A DNA stretch of 64,000 nt, taken from the NCBI GenBank assembly GCA_027405735.1, contig JAPEHQ010000019.1, positions 377,001-441,000 on the forward strand, written 5' to 3'. Numbering within the stretch: the first letter of the stretch is position 1; each line of letters begins with the position of its first letter. Position numbers and translations under genes: made by a program. The notes beneath the pieces are model-generated. The model did no database searches. It was not told where the DNA came from and was given only the letters and a program-made list of their open reading frames with translations. This document shows positions 46,901 to 58,500 of this stretch, one piece after another. The stretch is from Mucor racemosus (Eukaryota > Mucoromycota > Mucoromycetes > Mucorales > Mucoraceae).

Positions 46901-49412
46901 CTAGCGAGGTATAGTATGTTTCTTGGATGATTTGAGCATCCAAGGATGCTTTAATGCTTCATCAGGTTTAAGACGTTGTTCCGGATCCCAGTGAAGGCAT
47001 TTGTTTATAAAATCTAGAAAGTTTTCATCTGTTGTTTTGAGAGCATGTTCTAGTGTCTTTGTACCAGGTCTTCTCTTTCGACCTTTAGAGTTTGGTTGAA
47101 TTCGTGGATTGCCTTGGGAGTCTGTATAATTCAACACATATTTAAATACAAAATGTAAAATGTAAAATATATTGTATGATACTTACCAAAGAATAATTTT
47201 CTGCGAGTACTTTTCTCAATAATGTATGGTTCAGGTACATCTTGAACTTCCATAATACAAGCTAATTGCTCTTGCTCATTTTCGCCTGGAAATAATGGAT
47301 AACCTGTGTGTAATTCGGCTAAAATACATCCAACGCTCCACATATCAATTGCCATACTGTAACTCATGCCCATGATGACTTCAGGCGACCGATAAAATCG
47401 ACTTTGGATGTAGGTATATACCTTTTCACTCTCTAAACAAGAACTGCCAAAATCGATTACTTTGATAGTACTTTTTGTTGGATGTTTCAGCAAGATATTC
47501 TACAAATTCATTAGTAAATAAAATAAAATAAAAAAAAAAAAACGAATACATATTGCATAAAAATACCTCTGGTTTCAAATCACAATGAATCAATTTATGC
47601 TTTTGTAAAAGCGTAAGTGAATTTAATAGCTGCATAGCGAATCTTCTTATCAAACCCATACTAAAACCCTGAAATCCATTACTTTTGATAAATTCATATA
47701 AATTAATAGAAAGACATTCAAATGCAATGCATAAATGATTTCTAAACATGAAATGACTTGTCATTCTAACATTATTATGTTTATCCTCTGAATCCCATGC
47801 AATTAGTTCTTCTAATATCTTGACTTCTACAAGCGCCTGCGCATGAAATCTTTTCTTGTTTCGAATAATCTTAACTGCCACAGTTTGACCTGAACGATGA
47901 TCGAAACATTTCAAAACTTGTCCAAACGAACCTTTGCCCATTAACTCCAAAACTTCATATCTGTAATCTAAATGATCTCGTATTTGAATCAAATAATCAC
48001 CGCGTTCATCATCATAACCAAAATTACAAAAATTATGACTTGGGCTAGCAGGCCGTTTTTTTGCATGATGTCCAACGAAATAAATATTATCGTAATTTTG
48101 CATTTCTTGCTTTTCAAATGATGTTAAATTGAATTGATATAATTTTAGCGCTGCTTCAGGTGACATGGCGACACGCATCATTACTTTGGGATGCTCAACT
48201 AGCAATTTTTTGACAGAACCATCATTATTACTTGTTGTTGAAGTAGATGTGCCTCTTCCCCGTAAAATGATTTCAGATGTTTGTCCTTCAACTGTTTTGA
48301 GTGTCGCCTTTTCTTTTTCCATTTGTATTGTCCATGATTTACTTTCATCAACAAGTCCTTGTAGTCTTTCTTGTAACGTAGATATTTTTCTTTTCGAAGC
48401 AGGTGCTATTGTAAAACGTAATTTCAGTTAAAAAAAAAAAAAAAAAAAAAAAGAGAAGCAATTATATTATAAAAAAGGGGGTTTAATGTACCTGATGTCA
48501 TCGATTTAGATGAAGTTGAACTAGCTAGACCACCTGCCAGTTTGCCATTATTTGTAGTTGTACTGGAAGATGTCGGCGTGATTGTTGACATTGTTGTTGT
48601 CGATGTAGATGTAGATGTTGATGTATTTTTACGTAAAGTATTCTCATCTGTACTTTTGTTAGATTTACTGGACTGAAGTTTAGGTGTGTTTGATACAACT
48701 GAACTAGACTTTGGCTTCCGAAGATGTCTTTGTTGATGCTGCTGCTGTTGTTGCTGTTGCTGATGCTGCTGTTGTTGTTGTTGTTTTATTCTTGAAGTCA
48801 TTACGATGTTTTTACTTGTCTTATGAAGATGGTCATCATCTGAGCTATCTGCTCTTTTTGTGGCTGTAGCAAGTCTTTGCTTTGTGGAAGAAGTTGATGT
48901 TACTCCTGCAGTAACATTACCATTTGCTGGTAAGGGAATACGAGTGGGAGTTTTTGCAATAGTGCGGGTATTCTTATGAACTGTAGGAATATTCAATGGT
49001 TCAACCTTCATAGGTGGTAGTGATAATGGGGCGATAGAAGGTTGTGAAGCAAGATTTCCTGGTAGCGTCTTTATAATCAAGAAAACATTGAATTAATAAA
49101 TACTCCCTTTTTAATTATGTATGTGTTTAATGTGCTTACTTTTCCCCTTTTCCGTCTAACTACAGTTGTTGTACTGGGCTTTGTCACAGTGGATGTTTCT
49201 CTCAACTTTCTAATATTACTACTACTCGAAGCACTAGCGTTTGATGTCGTAATACTTAGTTTAACCTTTCTCTTACTAGGTAGTTCCTCGGAACTATTGC
49301 TACTTTCATTGCGATGTGGCCTTGAGTTAATTGTAGAAGATGTCTTTTTAATGCTGTTCATATAATCATCTACTGATTTGATCTCATTCTCATCTTTACT
49401 TCCATCTTGTAC

Positions 49413-49444
<32 letters not shown>

Positions 49445-50756
49445 GCGCAGCTACATGATTCTGCCGTTGACGCTGTTGTAATGATGCTAAAGTACTTAAC
49501 TTTCTTGATCTACTAGTTGTTGCTATAGAGTTTTCATTCTTCTTTTGTTGATCAATTAACGATGACGATGACGATGATGAAATTGATGGAGAACTAGGTA
49601 CTGCTTGTGATTGACTAAGATAACTTCGTGGTGCTTTTCTTAAATGAATCGATGAAGTAGAAGCACGTGGTGTTGTACTCGCACTGATTCTCGGCGATTC
49701 GATTTTAGGTGTTGCAGTTGAGATAGAAGAGCGTGTGCCAGTGATGTTTGAGGGCTCATCTTTTTTATTTTTCCAATCGTTCGATGTGGGTATTATACTG
49801 GAAATGGCTTTTCGATGATTGTTTAATAATGATGATGATGAGGAAGACGATGGAGATGATGGTGGATGTGCAAGATCTGCCAATGAAAAAGATGATGTAG
49901 ATTTCTTCGAAAAGGATGGCTCGTTTGATGGCGCTTTTGAAGAGAGTAGTGTATTAGTATCTATTTTTTTATAATGTGTATCCTTTTCAAACATGTTGCG
50001 TAATCGAAGGTATGAAGCTGAAGGACTCTTTTCCCCACTTTCAATTTGATTCGTGTTCATAGTTGTCATTACAGGAGATGACGAGGTAGCAACTATTCCA
50101 TAGTTTTGATCGAGAGATTCAGAATTGTAGTGATTTGCAGTAGAGATTCTTTGAATGCTGCTACTGCTATTGCCATTATCTAATAATTCTTTCCATCTGT
50201 CCATATCTTCACTCTTTTTCTTTGGTGGAGATGGTGAAGACGAATCTTGAGAGCTGGTATCTAATTTTTGGTTTCTCAATCGATAACTAGCTAATCTCTT
50301 TGCAGATGCAGCAATTAAGCCTTCTAAATCTTCAAGTGTAGCATCACCCAAATCAACTTTATGAGTACCACTGCTATTCGAAGCTTGTCGACTTCGAGGA
50401 GGAGGAGTAGATGATGATGATGAAGGGGAGGATGAATTAGATACTGGATATACATTTTCTTTATCGTCAAGCAAAGTAAGTCGACGAGATGAAGACGCAA
50501 CTAGATCTTTCCTACGCTGATTCCAATTTGCTGTTTCTGTAACCTGCTCCTCTAATTCTTTCAACTGTCGCATTCTTTCTGCTTGCATTTTTTTTCTTTT
50601 GGCAGCATATGAAGATTGAACTTTGTTCCACGGTTCCTGAGATAATGATAGAGATGATGATGAAGATGAAGTTGAAGCCGTTACTTTCGGTTGCTGTGAA
50701 GGTGTTGTACCTGAACCAAAATCAGTCTCAATATATAGTTTTTGAGAAGACATCAT
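46901..50756 (-). CDS. Class II DYRK kinase (Pom1/DYRK2-like)
   Basis: Five exons, 50756-49140, 49068-48492, 48405-47567, 47499-47187 and 47121-46901, join in phase to 1188 residues (fission yeast Pom1 about 1090). The first ~730 residues are Ser/Thr/Asn-rich and disordered, with poly-Gln tracts (about 49410-49445 and 48720-48786). A NAPA-like element ([20 protein letters not shown]) lies near 817-845. The kinase domain starts at about 876: [11 protein letters not shown] (P-loop), [12 protein letters not shown] (Lys), HCDLKPEN (catalytic loop, split by intron 3), VIDFGSS (DFG) and [18 protein letters not shown] contains the autophosphorylated YxY tyrosine of DYRKs. Pom1 controls cell polarity and timing of mitosis. 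Placement as class II rests on the NAPA element and the kinase motifs. Confidence 0.9.
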
Positions 50757-52070
50757 TCAATATTTGATACAATGGTATATTTAGAATATAAAAAGAAAAG
50801 GAAAAGTATTATAGTAAACCCTATTATTTTTAACAAAATGGGAGGACCAATTTAGAATATGAAATAACAATTAAATACGAATAAAGACTAACTTACCCTG
50901 ATGATTTATTAATGATTCGATTTGGTTCTTATTATAGTACTACTTTTTGGTATAATTTATAAAAGCTGTTTATGAAAAATTCATATCCAGAATTATATCA
51001 AAGAAATTTATCTTGTTCGTCCAATATTTATAAAGGTATCCAAACTATTAAGAGAGAGAAAAGAAAAAAAAGGAGAAGTGAAATAAAATAATCGTGTAAA
51101 CCAAATAATCTTGAAAAAACAAAAAGAGGGAACAAAGATAGTTTACTACTTATAGTATTAATTCACCAAATTTTACACGGGCTTTTAAAAGAGCACGCTT
51201 TTTTCTTTTTCAAAATATCACCAAGTGTAACGAACAGCTTGCCCAATCAAACTGTAATATCGAAAGTAAAGGAGATCAAATTGAAGATAATGCCGAACAG
51301 TCAAACCTCGCATGGTTACATTTCGTGATGTATATTCACGTTGGTTCATGTACATTTCAACTTGAAGCTTGTTTTAACAAGCAATTATTATTTAGGGAGT
51401 TTAAGAATAAAGTTGACGCAGGTAAATAATTATCAGACGCTCATTTTGTTATTGCAAGGTATGTATTTTTCTTCAGCATGTAGATTGCAGATACAGATAG
51501 ATATTATTTAAATGATCGTCAATGTGAACAATAGCCCACAAAGCATATCCAATTACTTGACTGTTTAGGTTGAAATCTTAAAGGTCAGCGTGTAAATTTT
51601 ATAATACTAATAAAACTTAAATAGCTAACTACTATACAAATAATTACTATCAAGTAGGGTGATCAATATAGATAGAAGTGTCAAGCTCACCTTGAATTGT
51701 GTGGCCCGTCAGAGGTCTAAAGTTATGCAGTTCATAATTATTGCCAGAAGACCGTTTCTAAGCTGTACAGCTAAATATGATAGAAGTGGAGGCATAGATT
51801 AGATTTTCACCAGACAAATGAGCTCAAATAGGAGGCATAAAAAACTAAGGTCTCTTTAGTTTAATTTTGTACCACTTGTTAAACAACCATAAGAGAAAAA
51901 TTCGCGTAAATTTTTTTTTATAAAGGTGCTATACTCTGGTTTTTATTTAAAGTCCTTTAAATATCATGAGAGGGAAAAGAAGACTGGTATATTCATGGAA
52001 GGGGTACTACGAAATAGAGAAACAAAGAGATAGAAAGAGAAAACAGATAATTAAATGAATGGCTAGATAC
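50757..52070. other. Gene-free spacer upstream of the DYRK gene
   Basis: Promoter region of the minus-strand kinase, then about 1 kb with no gene or recognisable LINE sequence. It forms the left edge of the LINE cluster. Confidence 0.45.
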
Positions 52071-52610
52071 TTACAAATCGAACTGAAATTCAGCATCCAG
52101 ACGGATCAAGGAATGAGCAATACGATGTACAACAGAGATCGAAAGAAACGGGATGCGGTTGAAAATCCAACACCATTGAGCCTGCCAGACTGTCAGTAAG
52201 GCGGTTGCAAATAGATGGTAGATGGTGAGCTTCGAAAATGAAGATGAAGCATCACGAATGGAAAGCTGAGCGAAAGGAGTAATCGACATGTACGTATTAG
52301 CAATGTCAAGCCTGACCTGATGTTTGGGTGAACATGTAAATAAGAAATGATTGACATCTTCCACAGTCGACAAAGAATAGAGAGCACAGTGTGAAGAAGG
52401 ATTTTAAAGAGGAATCCAAAGATGAAGCGAGGCTTTACTGAGGATTTTGTGATGACTAGTCCTATACCAAACTGTACGAGCAGCAAGAGGGATGTAAGAT
52501 TTCCAAAACAATTTCTTTTGAGGTGAAAGAAGAGTAGTAGCGGAAGCTGGAAGAGAAAGGGAAGCAGTAATATTTGAAGTTTCGTTTTTTCTTAAATGTT
52601 GTCTTTTATT
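52071..52610 (-). mobile_element. LINE ORF2 C-terminal fragment (zinc-binding RT-associated domain)
   Basis: Two overlapping minus-strand frames (52486-52193 and 52373-52071) together read ARTVWYRTSHHKILSKASLH, then a VEDVNHFLFTCSPK motif, the typical end of the zf-RVT domain that follows reverse transcriptase in L1-type elements. A frameshift lies at about 52380. It belongs to another LINE lineage than the pieces further right. Confidence 0.75.
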
Positions 52611-52684
52611 GGGATTTTTTTAAAAAAATAAAGCGATAATGAAACTGTGTAATCACGGTAGCTGTTTTAAGCCGCCTTGATCAA

Positions 52685-52880
52685 GAAAGAAGAAAGGACT
52701 TTTATTTTTTATATGCTTTTATTAAAATAAATGTAATTAAGAAATAAGAAATATTATTCTATGAAATGAGCCGTAGATAGATGACTATTTCCAGCAGCTA
52801 ATACCCAAGAAGAGATTAATTGAGCATTCTCCATCTTGAAACTTTCAAAAACAGAAACAGAAACAGATATCCAGTGTTCT
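52685..52880 (-). mobile_element. LINE 3' end, type B, left arm
   Basis: Read on the minus strand this matches 60490-60670 (plus strand) closely: FESFKMENAQLIS-type coding end, TTTCATAGAATAATA, then a TTTTAATAAAAGC tail. It is a 5'-truncated LINE 3' fragment placed just outside the next fragment, as in the right arm. Confidence 0.75.
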
Positions 52881-53340
52881 TTTTTTTTTTTTTTGTATGT
52901 AAATTTTGTCTTATTAGGATTTTTTTTAAATATAAATCTATGTGAGATTATATAATCAAGGTAGGGTTTTTAAGTCTCTTCGTATAAAAAAGAAGAAAGG
53001 ACTATTATTATCTTGGGGAAAAGAAGAGAAAACCTGTGGTGAACGCCAGGGTTTATCATTAATAATGCATTTCCAGTGGAATTTCCACAAGGTGAAAAAG
53101 GCAGAGCCGAGAACCTCCAAAATGTAATCATCCAGATTTCCAGTGTTCATCTTCAATGATGTAGCGTCAATGGTACAAATCTTCATGTTCACCACAGAGG
53201 CCACACATAGAAGTTGGATAATGAATCGGATTGCTACGATGCAAAAACGATCGGTATCCAATACGATCCTGAAGTAACCATCGCCAGGGAATGAAAGCTC
53301 TGGAGGGCAATTCTAATGACCAAAACCGCCCCAGAAAAAG
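52881..53340 (-). mobile_element. LINE 3' end, type A, left arm
   Basis: It ends on the minus strand in CCTAATAAGACAAAATTTAC and about 15 A. Coding relics read LEVLGSAFFTLWKFHWKCII and PQVFSSFPQDN, related to 60090-60240 on the plus strand. The frame is broken around 53120. It is a 5'-truncated, decayed copy. Confidence 0.75.
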
Positions 53341-53361
53341 GGACGCAGCAGTAACCTAGAC

Positions 53362-53691
53362 TTAACAACAAGAAGAAGATAAAACCGTTGATAGATCATC
53401 GACATGTCTTTGTGCCAGTAGCATCATAGAGCTCCAACTAGAGAAAAACAATGGCACCGTCGCATCTAGCAAGGTTAGAAATTCTTTATCTTCAAGGAGC
53501 GTTGGATTGAACCGCCAACTTCCAAAACCAATAGTAGCAGAAGCAGGCAACAAGTCCATTGTCAAAAGCCAATGATCAGTCCACCCCTTAGGCAAATACA
53601 GCAACTGATTGTTAGTTAAACGAGGAGCAAGAGAAGACTGACCAAAAATGTAATAAATCCAAGTGCTACTCCGTGGGAAGTAAGTACGCAA
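53362..53691 (-). mobile_element. LINE endonuclease C-terminal fragment
   Basis: The frame reads LTNNQLLYLPKGWTDHWLLT, then ASATIGFGSWRFNPTLLEDK. This matches the end of the AP-endonuclease-like domain (the DH...L motif) and the linker to reverse transcriptase in L1-type ORF2. It is an isolated internal piece without 3' tail. Confidence 0.65.
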
Positions 53692-53701
53692 CCAATGAAC
53701 T

Positions 53702-55597
53702 TTTTTTTTTTTTTACATTAAAATGTGTCTTTATTAGCTTTTAAGGGGATTAATTATATGTTTCAAACAGGGCCAAGTTGCTAGCAACTTGAGCACCTGC
53801 TGAAGGAAAAAGAGAGAAAAAAAAAGTAAACCATGATACTGACGGACCATGTTGAAAACAAAGGATGATATCTAAGGTTCCGTGTCTATGACACATCACC
53901 AGTGATATTTCCAAAGCGTTGTGAACGCAGTACCAAGAACCATTAAAACGTCTTCTTCTAATTCAACCATTTCAAAGGAGCAAAAACTTGTGAGAGCTGT
54001 CCAGATGGACAAGTCCGAGGGAAAGAGATCCTACAGTGACAATAAATTAATCACTGAGGTCCAGTACTCAGACTTAAAGGAGCAACCGACAACGAAATGG
54101 AAAAGATCTTCCGTGACAACACCACAAAGAGCACACACCGGAGAAGGAACTTTCTCAGGCACAATCCTGTGACACCAAGATCGATGACCAATGCGGTCGT
54201 GTAACGACCGCCACCAGGGAGTGAAAGCCTTTGCAGACAGAGGAAGAGACCAGAGCAAGCGCCACGAAGGAGGTTGAATACGCAGATGCGTAGGTAGTAG
54301 TAGTGGAGGGCCCATACGTGAGGTAATGACATCTTTTGAGGGATGCCAAAATCTACGAAGAGCACCTAGAGAGACACTAGCAACAGAGACAGAAGAACGA
54401 GAAGAGTTGGAGACAGTCCAATGCGAACAATCTGGGAGCCATGAAGTGGCCACCGCAGATCGAGGCGCAGTGAAGAACTTCTCACGTGAAAGCACAATTT
54501 TCGACTCAAGCAATGCAGGGAAAACCAGAGAGACAGGGCCGTACTTATCACCAATAGCATAATGCACACTACGGAGCAGCGATGGCCAGTCATAACGATC
54601 AGAAACACCATCAACAATACCCAGATCAGCTTGCCAGTAACAAATATCCGAAATAAGATATTTTGGAACAAGAGATTTTGGATTGACAAACGATGAAATA
54701 GAAGGAACAGGGCTTAATACTCGGATTCCCCTACCTAATATCCCACCGAGGTATCCAACATCATGGAAAACTTGCCTTCAAAAAAACCATCACGAGTAAA
54801 CTGCTTCACCTGCAGAACCTTACCATAGTAAGCCAAAGATTCTATCAAATCCACCAAGAAAGTTGGCTCCCTGACAATGCGCATCAAAGTGAACTGCACA
54901 TATTTTAACTCACCAAATTCCTTAGTCTCCTTGGCCAGAACCGCCTTGTAAACTACACCATTAATATTGATGCCATCAGTCATAGCCTTGTTCGCATCCT
55001 CCACCTGCTCGAACTTGGCTTCCAATAACAAAGAACCATCATTCCTGTTATCATAAACACTTAGAGGACGAAATTCAACCAAAGAAGATATCTGCGTTTG
55101 AATTGCCTTGTACGCATCCACTCTATCACCGAAAAGACCTTTTCTGAAGGAAAAGAGTACGGAACCGGAAGTAAGAGCCTGTTGTACAATTGCCATGGCC
55201 TTACTTGCTAAAATTTGACCTTTAAGGTCGTCATCTTCATATAAAATTGATCCTACCAGTGGATAAGTAGAGACCGCCGAGTCCGTCATTCGTCTCTTGG
55301 TTTGCTGGAAATAACGAACTTCCCCATGACGAGAAGCCATTTCAGCTCTAGACAATGTGTTATTGCCAGACATAGAGTGTAACAGAAGTCGAGTGTGATT
55401 AAAATTAAAAAAGTTAAAGTTGTTAAAATGGGAGATATAAAGCTGAGATTAAAATATGTTGTAAATCTGAAACGGATGTATCTAAAATCACTTGGATGTG
55501 AGACGGATGTAGCCTAGTTGTCGAGATATAGTTGTTCAAAAATGGCGTATTTCAAAACTTATTAAAAGTGATGGATACGCGAAAAAGCCTCTTCCAA
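53702..55597 (-). mobile_element. Internally deleted LINE: ORF1 5' part fused to ORF2 3' part
   Basis: On the minus strand the element starts at GAGGCTTTTTCGCGTATCCA (55597), has an ORF1 starting at 55373 and breaks off that frame at 54735. It then continues as ORF2 C-terminal sequence (VNPKSLVPKYLISDICYWQ, 54680-54620; CALCGVVTEDLFHFVVGC, about 54145-54090) and ends in a GCTAATAAAGACACATTT tail with A14 at 53702. Endonuclease and reverse transcriptase are absent, so it cannot move by itself; it would need an intact LINE, like the mammalian HAL1 half-LINEs. Confidence 0.75.
54735..55373 (-). pseudogene. LINE ORF1-like (nucleic-acid-binding) N-terminal fragment
   Basis: An open frame of 212 residues, MSGNNTLSRAEMASRHG to MMLDTSVGY. 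It contains an RRM-like alternation (FRPLSVYDNRNDGSLLLEAK, INGVVYKAVLAKETKEFGEL) typical of the N-terminal part of fungal L1/Tad-type ORF1 proteins, which bind the element RNA. The expected C-terminal zinc knuckles are missing because the frame runs into ORF2 3' sequence. The frame itself is unbroken, unlike the sister copy at 55841-56524. Confidence 0.65.
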
Positions 55598-56660
55598 AAG
55601 CAAATATTCGATACAAGGTATTTAGGAGCAAGAGACTTGGGATCAACACGAGATGAAACTGAAGGCACAGAGCCAAGTACACAACACAATGGAAAATCAA
55701 GAAACCACCTAGCAGACCAACCGGAAGCAGGAACCAGCTTTGGTAATTTCAATAGTAATTTACTCAAATGATGAAGAACAGGAACAAAAAATACACGACT
55801 TTTAAACTTGTCCGGGAAAGACAACCAAGGCAAGATGGACTTATGTCCAGTGTAAACTTGGAAGTAGAGCGTCATATGCATGTCCTTGTTCATCTATATA
55901 CCTTACATTGGTGTCGATCATTATGCTCACCTGACCTTTAAAAAAACCATCACAGGTATATTTTTTGATCTGATACAGTTTACCATAGTATTTTAGGGAT
56001 CGCATCAAATCCTCGAGAAAGGTTTCCATACTTGGCATTCAAACAATCGTCATCTGAACATGAGTGAGTTTGCCCTCTGAATTGTCCCTTGCCACTGTTG
56101 CTTTATAAACAATACCATTTACAATGATTCCTCTGCTAACTGCTTCCATACTATCGCTGGAGGCGTTGAACTTGGCTTCAATCAGCAAATCATCCTTAGG
56201 ACGCTGGTTGTACATACTGATGGGGCGAAACTGAACTGCAGTAGATATCTGCTCCTCTATAGCTCGGTAAGCCGCAGTACGATGATCAAAAAGTTGATTT
56301 GGAAATGTAAACAAAACAGAATCAGGAGTTAATGCTTGCTATAAAATGCTTGTTGCCTTCCTCGTTAATATTTCAGATTTGAGTTGATTATCTTCATAAA
56401 TGACTTCAGGAATTAATTTGAATGTGTCCTCAGTTGTTTTGCTCCGTTTGTGAGCATTAATGACTTTCTTGGCTAGGCCTCGCGAGAAGACTGTAGCCCA
56501 AGACAAGTCAGGATTGTCTTCCATAAGTGATAGTATTGTTGTAGACCTGCTGTAAGAGTCTTTTATTAACTGTTGTTGTTGTATTTAGCAAAACGTATTT
56601 TTCACCTATATAAAAGTGATGGTTACGCGAAAGAGCCTCTCAGACACATAATTCCAAGAG
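55598..56660 (-). mobile_element. Second internally deleted LINE copy, with broken ORF1
   Basis: The same architecture as 53702-55597. The 5' start is AGAGGCTCTTTCGCGTAACC near 56645. ORF1 is homologous to the neighbour (56524-55841) but has a TAG at about 56338-56340 and a TGA at about 56039-56041. The junction to ORF2 lies near 55870 (YTGHKSILPWLSFPDKFKS, LAPKYLVSNICFW). It ends at 55598, where the 5' start of the next copy begins, so it has no tail of its own. The two ORF1 stops stand where the sister copy encodes Gln and Arg. Confidence 0.7.
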
Positions 56661-56825
56661 TCATGTTCAGATAATCCTTTGAGTATTTCTATTAGTAATG
56701 AATGTACCCAATCTAGTCTATATCCTAAACATATAGGACGCTTTCCTTAGAAGTGCAGGTTTAGTTTTTTTCTATTGCGACAAAAGATGCTTCCAATTTA
56801 TCCCAGTTTGAGCCCCTGGTGACAA

Positions 56826-57066
56826 TTTTTTTTTGTACTAAAGTGTATTTTTATTAGGTTTAGTCCCCCGTGACCTTCTTTTTTTTTTTACCTTATTTGT
56901 GGTATTGAATTATATCTTTCCTTAACTTTTATGGGGAATTATGTTTTTTTTTGTATGCAAATTTGTCTTTTATTAATGAGGGGATTATGTATTTTTTTGC
57001 ATTAAAGCATATCTTTTATTAAGGGTTATGTAGCAATTATAGGCAGGGCATTTTTTTTTTTTTTTT
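56826..57066 (-). mobile_element. Stack of very short LINE 3' tails
   Basis: At least four separate 3' termini follow each other on the minus strand. Each consists of (C/T)TAATAAAA-type polyadenylation sequence, a GATAT/ACAAAT-type block and poly-A: T runs at about 56826-56833, 56945-56952, 56992-56998 and 57052-57075 on the plus strand, followed by GTACTAAAG, GTATGCAAATTTG, GCATTAAAGC and GTATGTAAG. Apart from the outermost A run, only the last 30-60 bp of each element is present. Confidence 0.65.
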
Positions 57067-57481
57067 TTTTTTTTTGTATGTAAGTTTGTCTTTTATTAAA
57101 GTAAAAAGTAATTATATGTTAAAATAAAAGATTATGAGGGAGGAGCTATTGCAGGAGTATTAACTCCAGCAGCTACCGCCCAAGAAGAAATAAAAAAAGC
57201 ATTGTCTATCTTAAAACTATCTAAAATTGTGGCTGTTCTCCATTATTCCTCATCTATTATACATCTCCAATGATACTTCCATAGGGAGCTGAAAGCTGTC
57301 CCCAGCAAAACCAAAACAGAAGAGTTCAAAGGTATAGAGTCTATTGAGCACAGGGTAACTAAGCCTGACCAAATGGATAGATCGGTAGGGAAACTATTAT
57401 GCAAAGAAAACATGTTTTTTTTTTTTTTTTGTATGCAATTTTTTTTTTTTTTTTGTATGCAATTTTTTTTTTTTTTTTGTC
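57067..57481 (-). mobile_element. LINE 3' end, left inner arm of the inverted repeat
   Basis: Positions 57412-57067, read on the minus strand, are nearly identical to 58616-58966 on the plus strand. The coding relic is WSGLVTLCSIDSIPLNSSV then TAFSSLWKYHWRCIIDEE and a stop. Between 57414 and 57481 three poly-T blocks of about 15 bases are separated by GTATGCAA, meaning three tandem LINE termini upstream of the arm. It is a 5'-truncated element with its tail at 57052-57090. Confidence 0.85.
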
Positions 57482-58300
57482 GACCCAAAGTCATCATTAA
57501 GAATGTTATTTATAATTTTTTTACCTATGCCAAAAAAACTTTAACAATTCATTGACACGTGAGAAAAATTTATGCATCATATAAACCTATTCCAATTTAA
57601 ACTGTACATTATATTAAAATATTAAGTATTTTTACATAGCACAATATTATTTTTAATACTATTATCAAAAAATTGAATAAAAATGTTTATTGTATTTGTA
57701 TTTAATGTTGTAATTTTAGTTATAACTTTTTAAATTTTGCAATAAAATTTATTATAATACTTTAAAAATAAATTATTAAAACAATTTTAATAAGTTTATA
57801 AACAATTTTAAAAAATTTTTGGACAAACTTTATAAAAAGTTATTTAATAATTGTATAACTGTAATGTTAAACCATTAAGCTATTAGCACATTTTTTAAAA
57901 ACTCTATTATATACGTATTAATTTTATATAATTTTAATTTTTTATAAATTTAGTAAAATATAAATTATTATTTAAATTATTTTATTTATTATATAAAATA
58001 AATCATAAATTAACGCATAGTATATTATATTAAAATAATTTTATATATTATTAAAAAAATTAGTTTAAAAAACCAAAGTTATTTACAATATTATAAAATT
58101 TAACAAAATACTGAAATATTTTGTATTGTACATAAAATGGTATTGGTTTTGTATAACGCATAAATATTTGTGGTATAGGTCTGGGGCCTGGGGCCATTGC
58201 TATTGTAATGTTTTTCTATTGCATGCCTTTGGTATAGGTGTTTTGGAAACGTCTAGTACAGTATAGGTTTCTAAAACACGTTTTTTTTTTTACCTGCCTT
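57482..58300. other. Extremely AT-rich core, candidate point-like centromere
   Basis: The centre, about 57560-58150, is made almost only of A and T; by hand count five 60-base lines (57721-57840, 57901-58080) hold 26 G or C in 300 bases. There is no ORF with coding character. At the left edge lies TGACACGTGAG (CACGTG at 57556-57561). At the right edge is a short G-rich patch (CTGGGGCCTGGGGCC, 58181-58195) with GTATAGGT at 58173-58180, 58232-58239 and 58261-58268. LINE fragments flank it, all with 3' ends pointing away. AT-rich cores flanked by LINE1 elements are known from Mucor centromeres. The assignment is inference; no kinetochore data are available. Confidence 0.45.
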
Positions 58301-58500
58301 CATGAGGAAACTCCCTCATCAAAAAATTTTAATGCAGAGCCCTCATTAATAAAAGACAAATTCACATACAAAAAAAAATGCAAAGCCCTCATCAAGATCT
58401 AATAAAAATATATGCTTACCTCGTAAATTTATTAAAATCTATACATAATCCCCCTTAACAGTTAATAAAAGATACACTTTAATACAAAAGAAAAACTTCG
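58301..58500 (+). mobile_element. Short LINE 3' tails at the right edge of the core
   Basis: Two termini are visible: CATTAATAAAAGACAAATTC with A at about 58345-58378, and GTTAATAAAAGATACACTTT with A-rich end at about 58461-58496. They mirror the tail stack on the left. No coding part remains. Confidence 0.65.

Noticed and set aside
53921..54562. Plus-strand ORFs in the LINE cluster
   Set aside because: They are shadows of minus-strand LINE ORF2 sequence that carries the recognisable zinc-binding motif.
57482..58300. AT core as a mitochondrial DNA insertion
   Set aside because: No mitochondrial gene, tRNA or rRNA sequence is recognisable and the AT level exceeds what I expect of Mucorales mtDNA; it cannot be fully excluded without a search.
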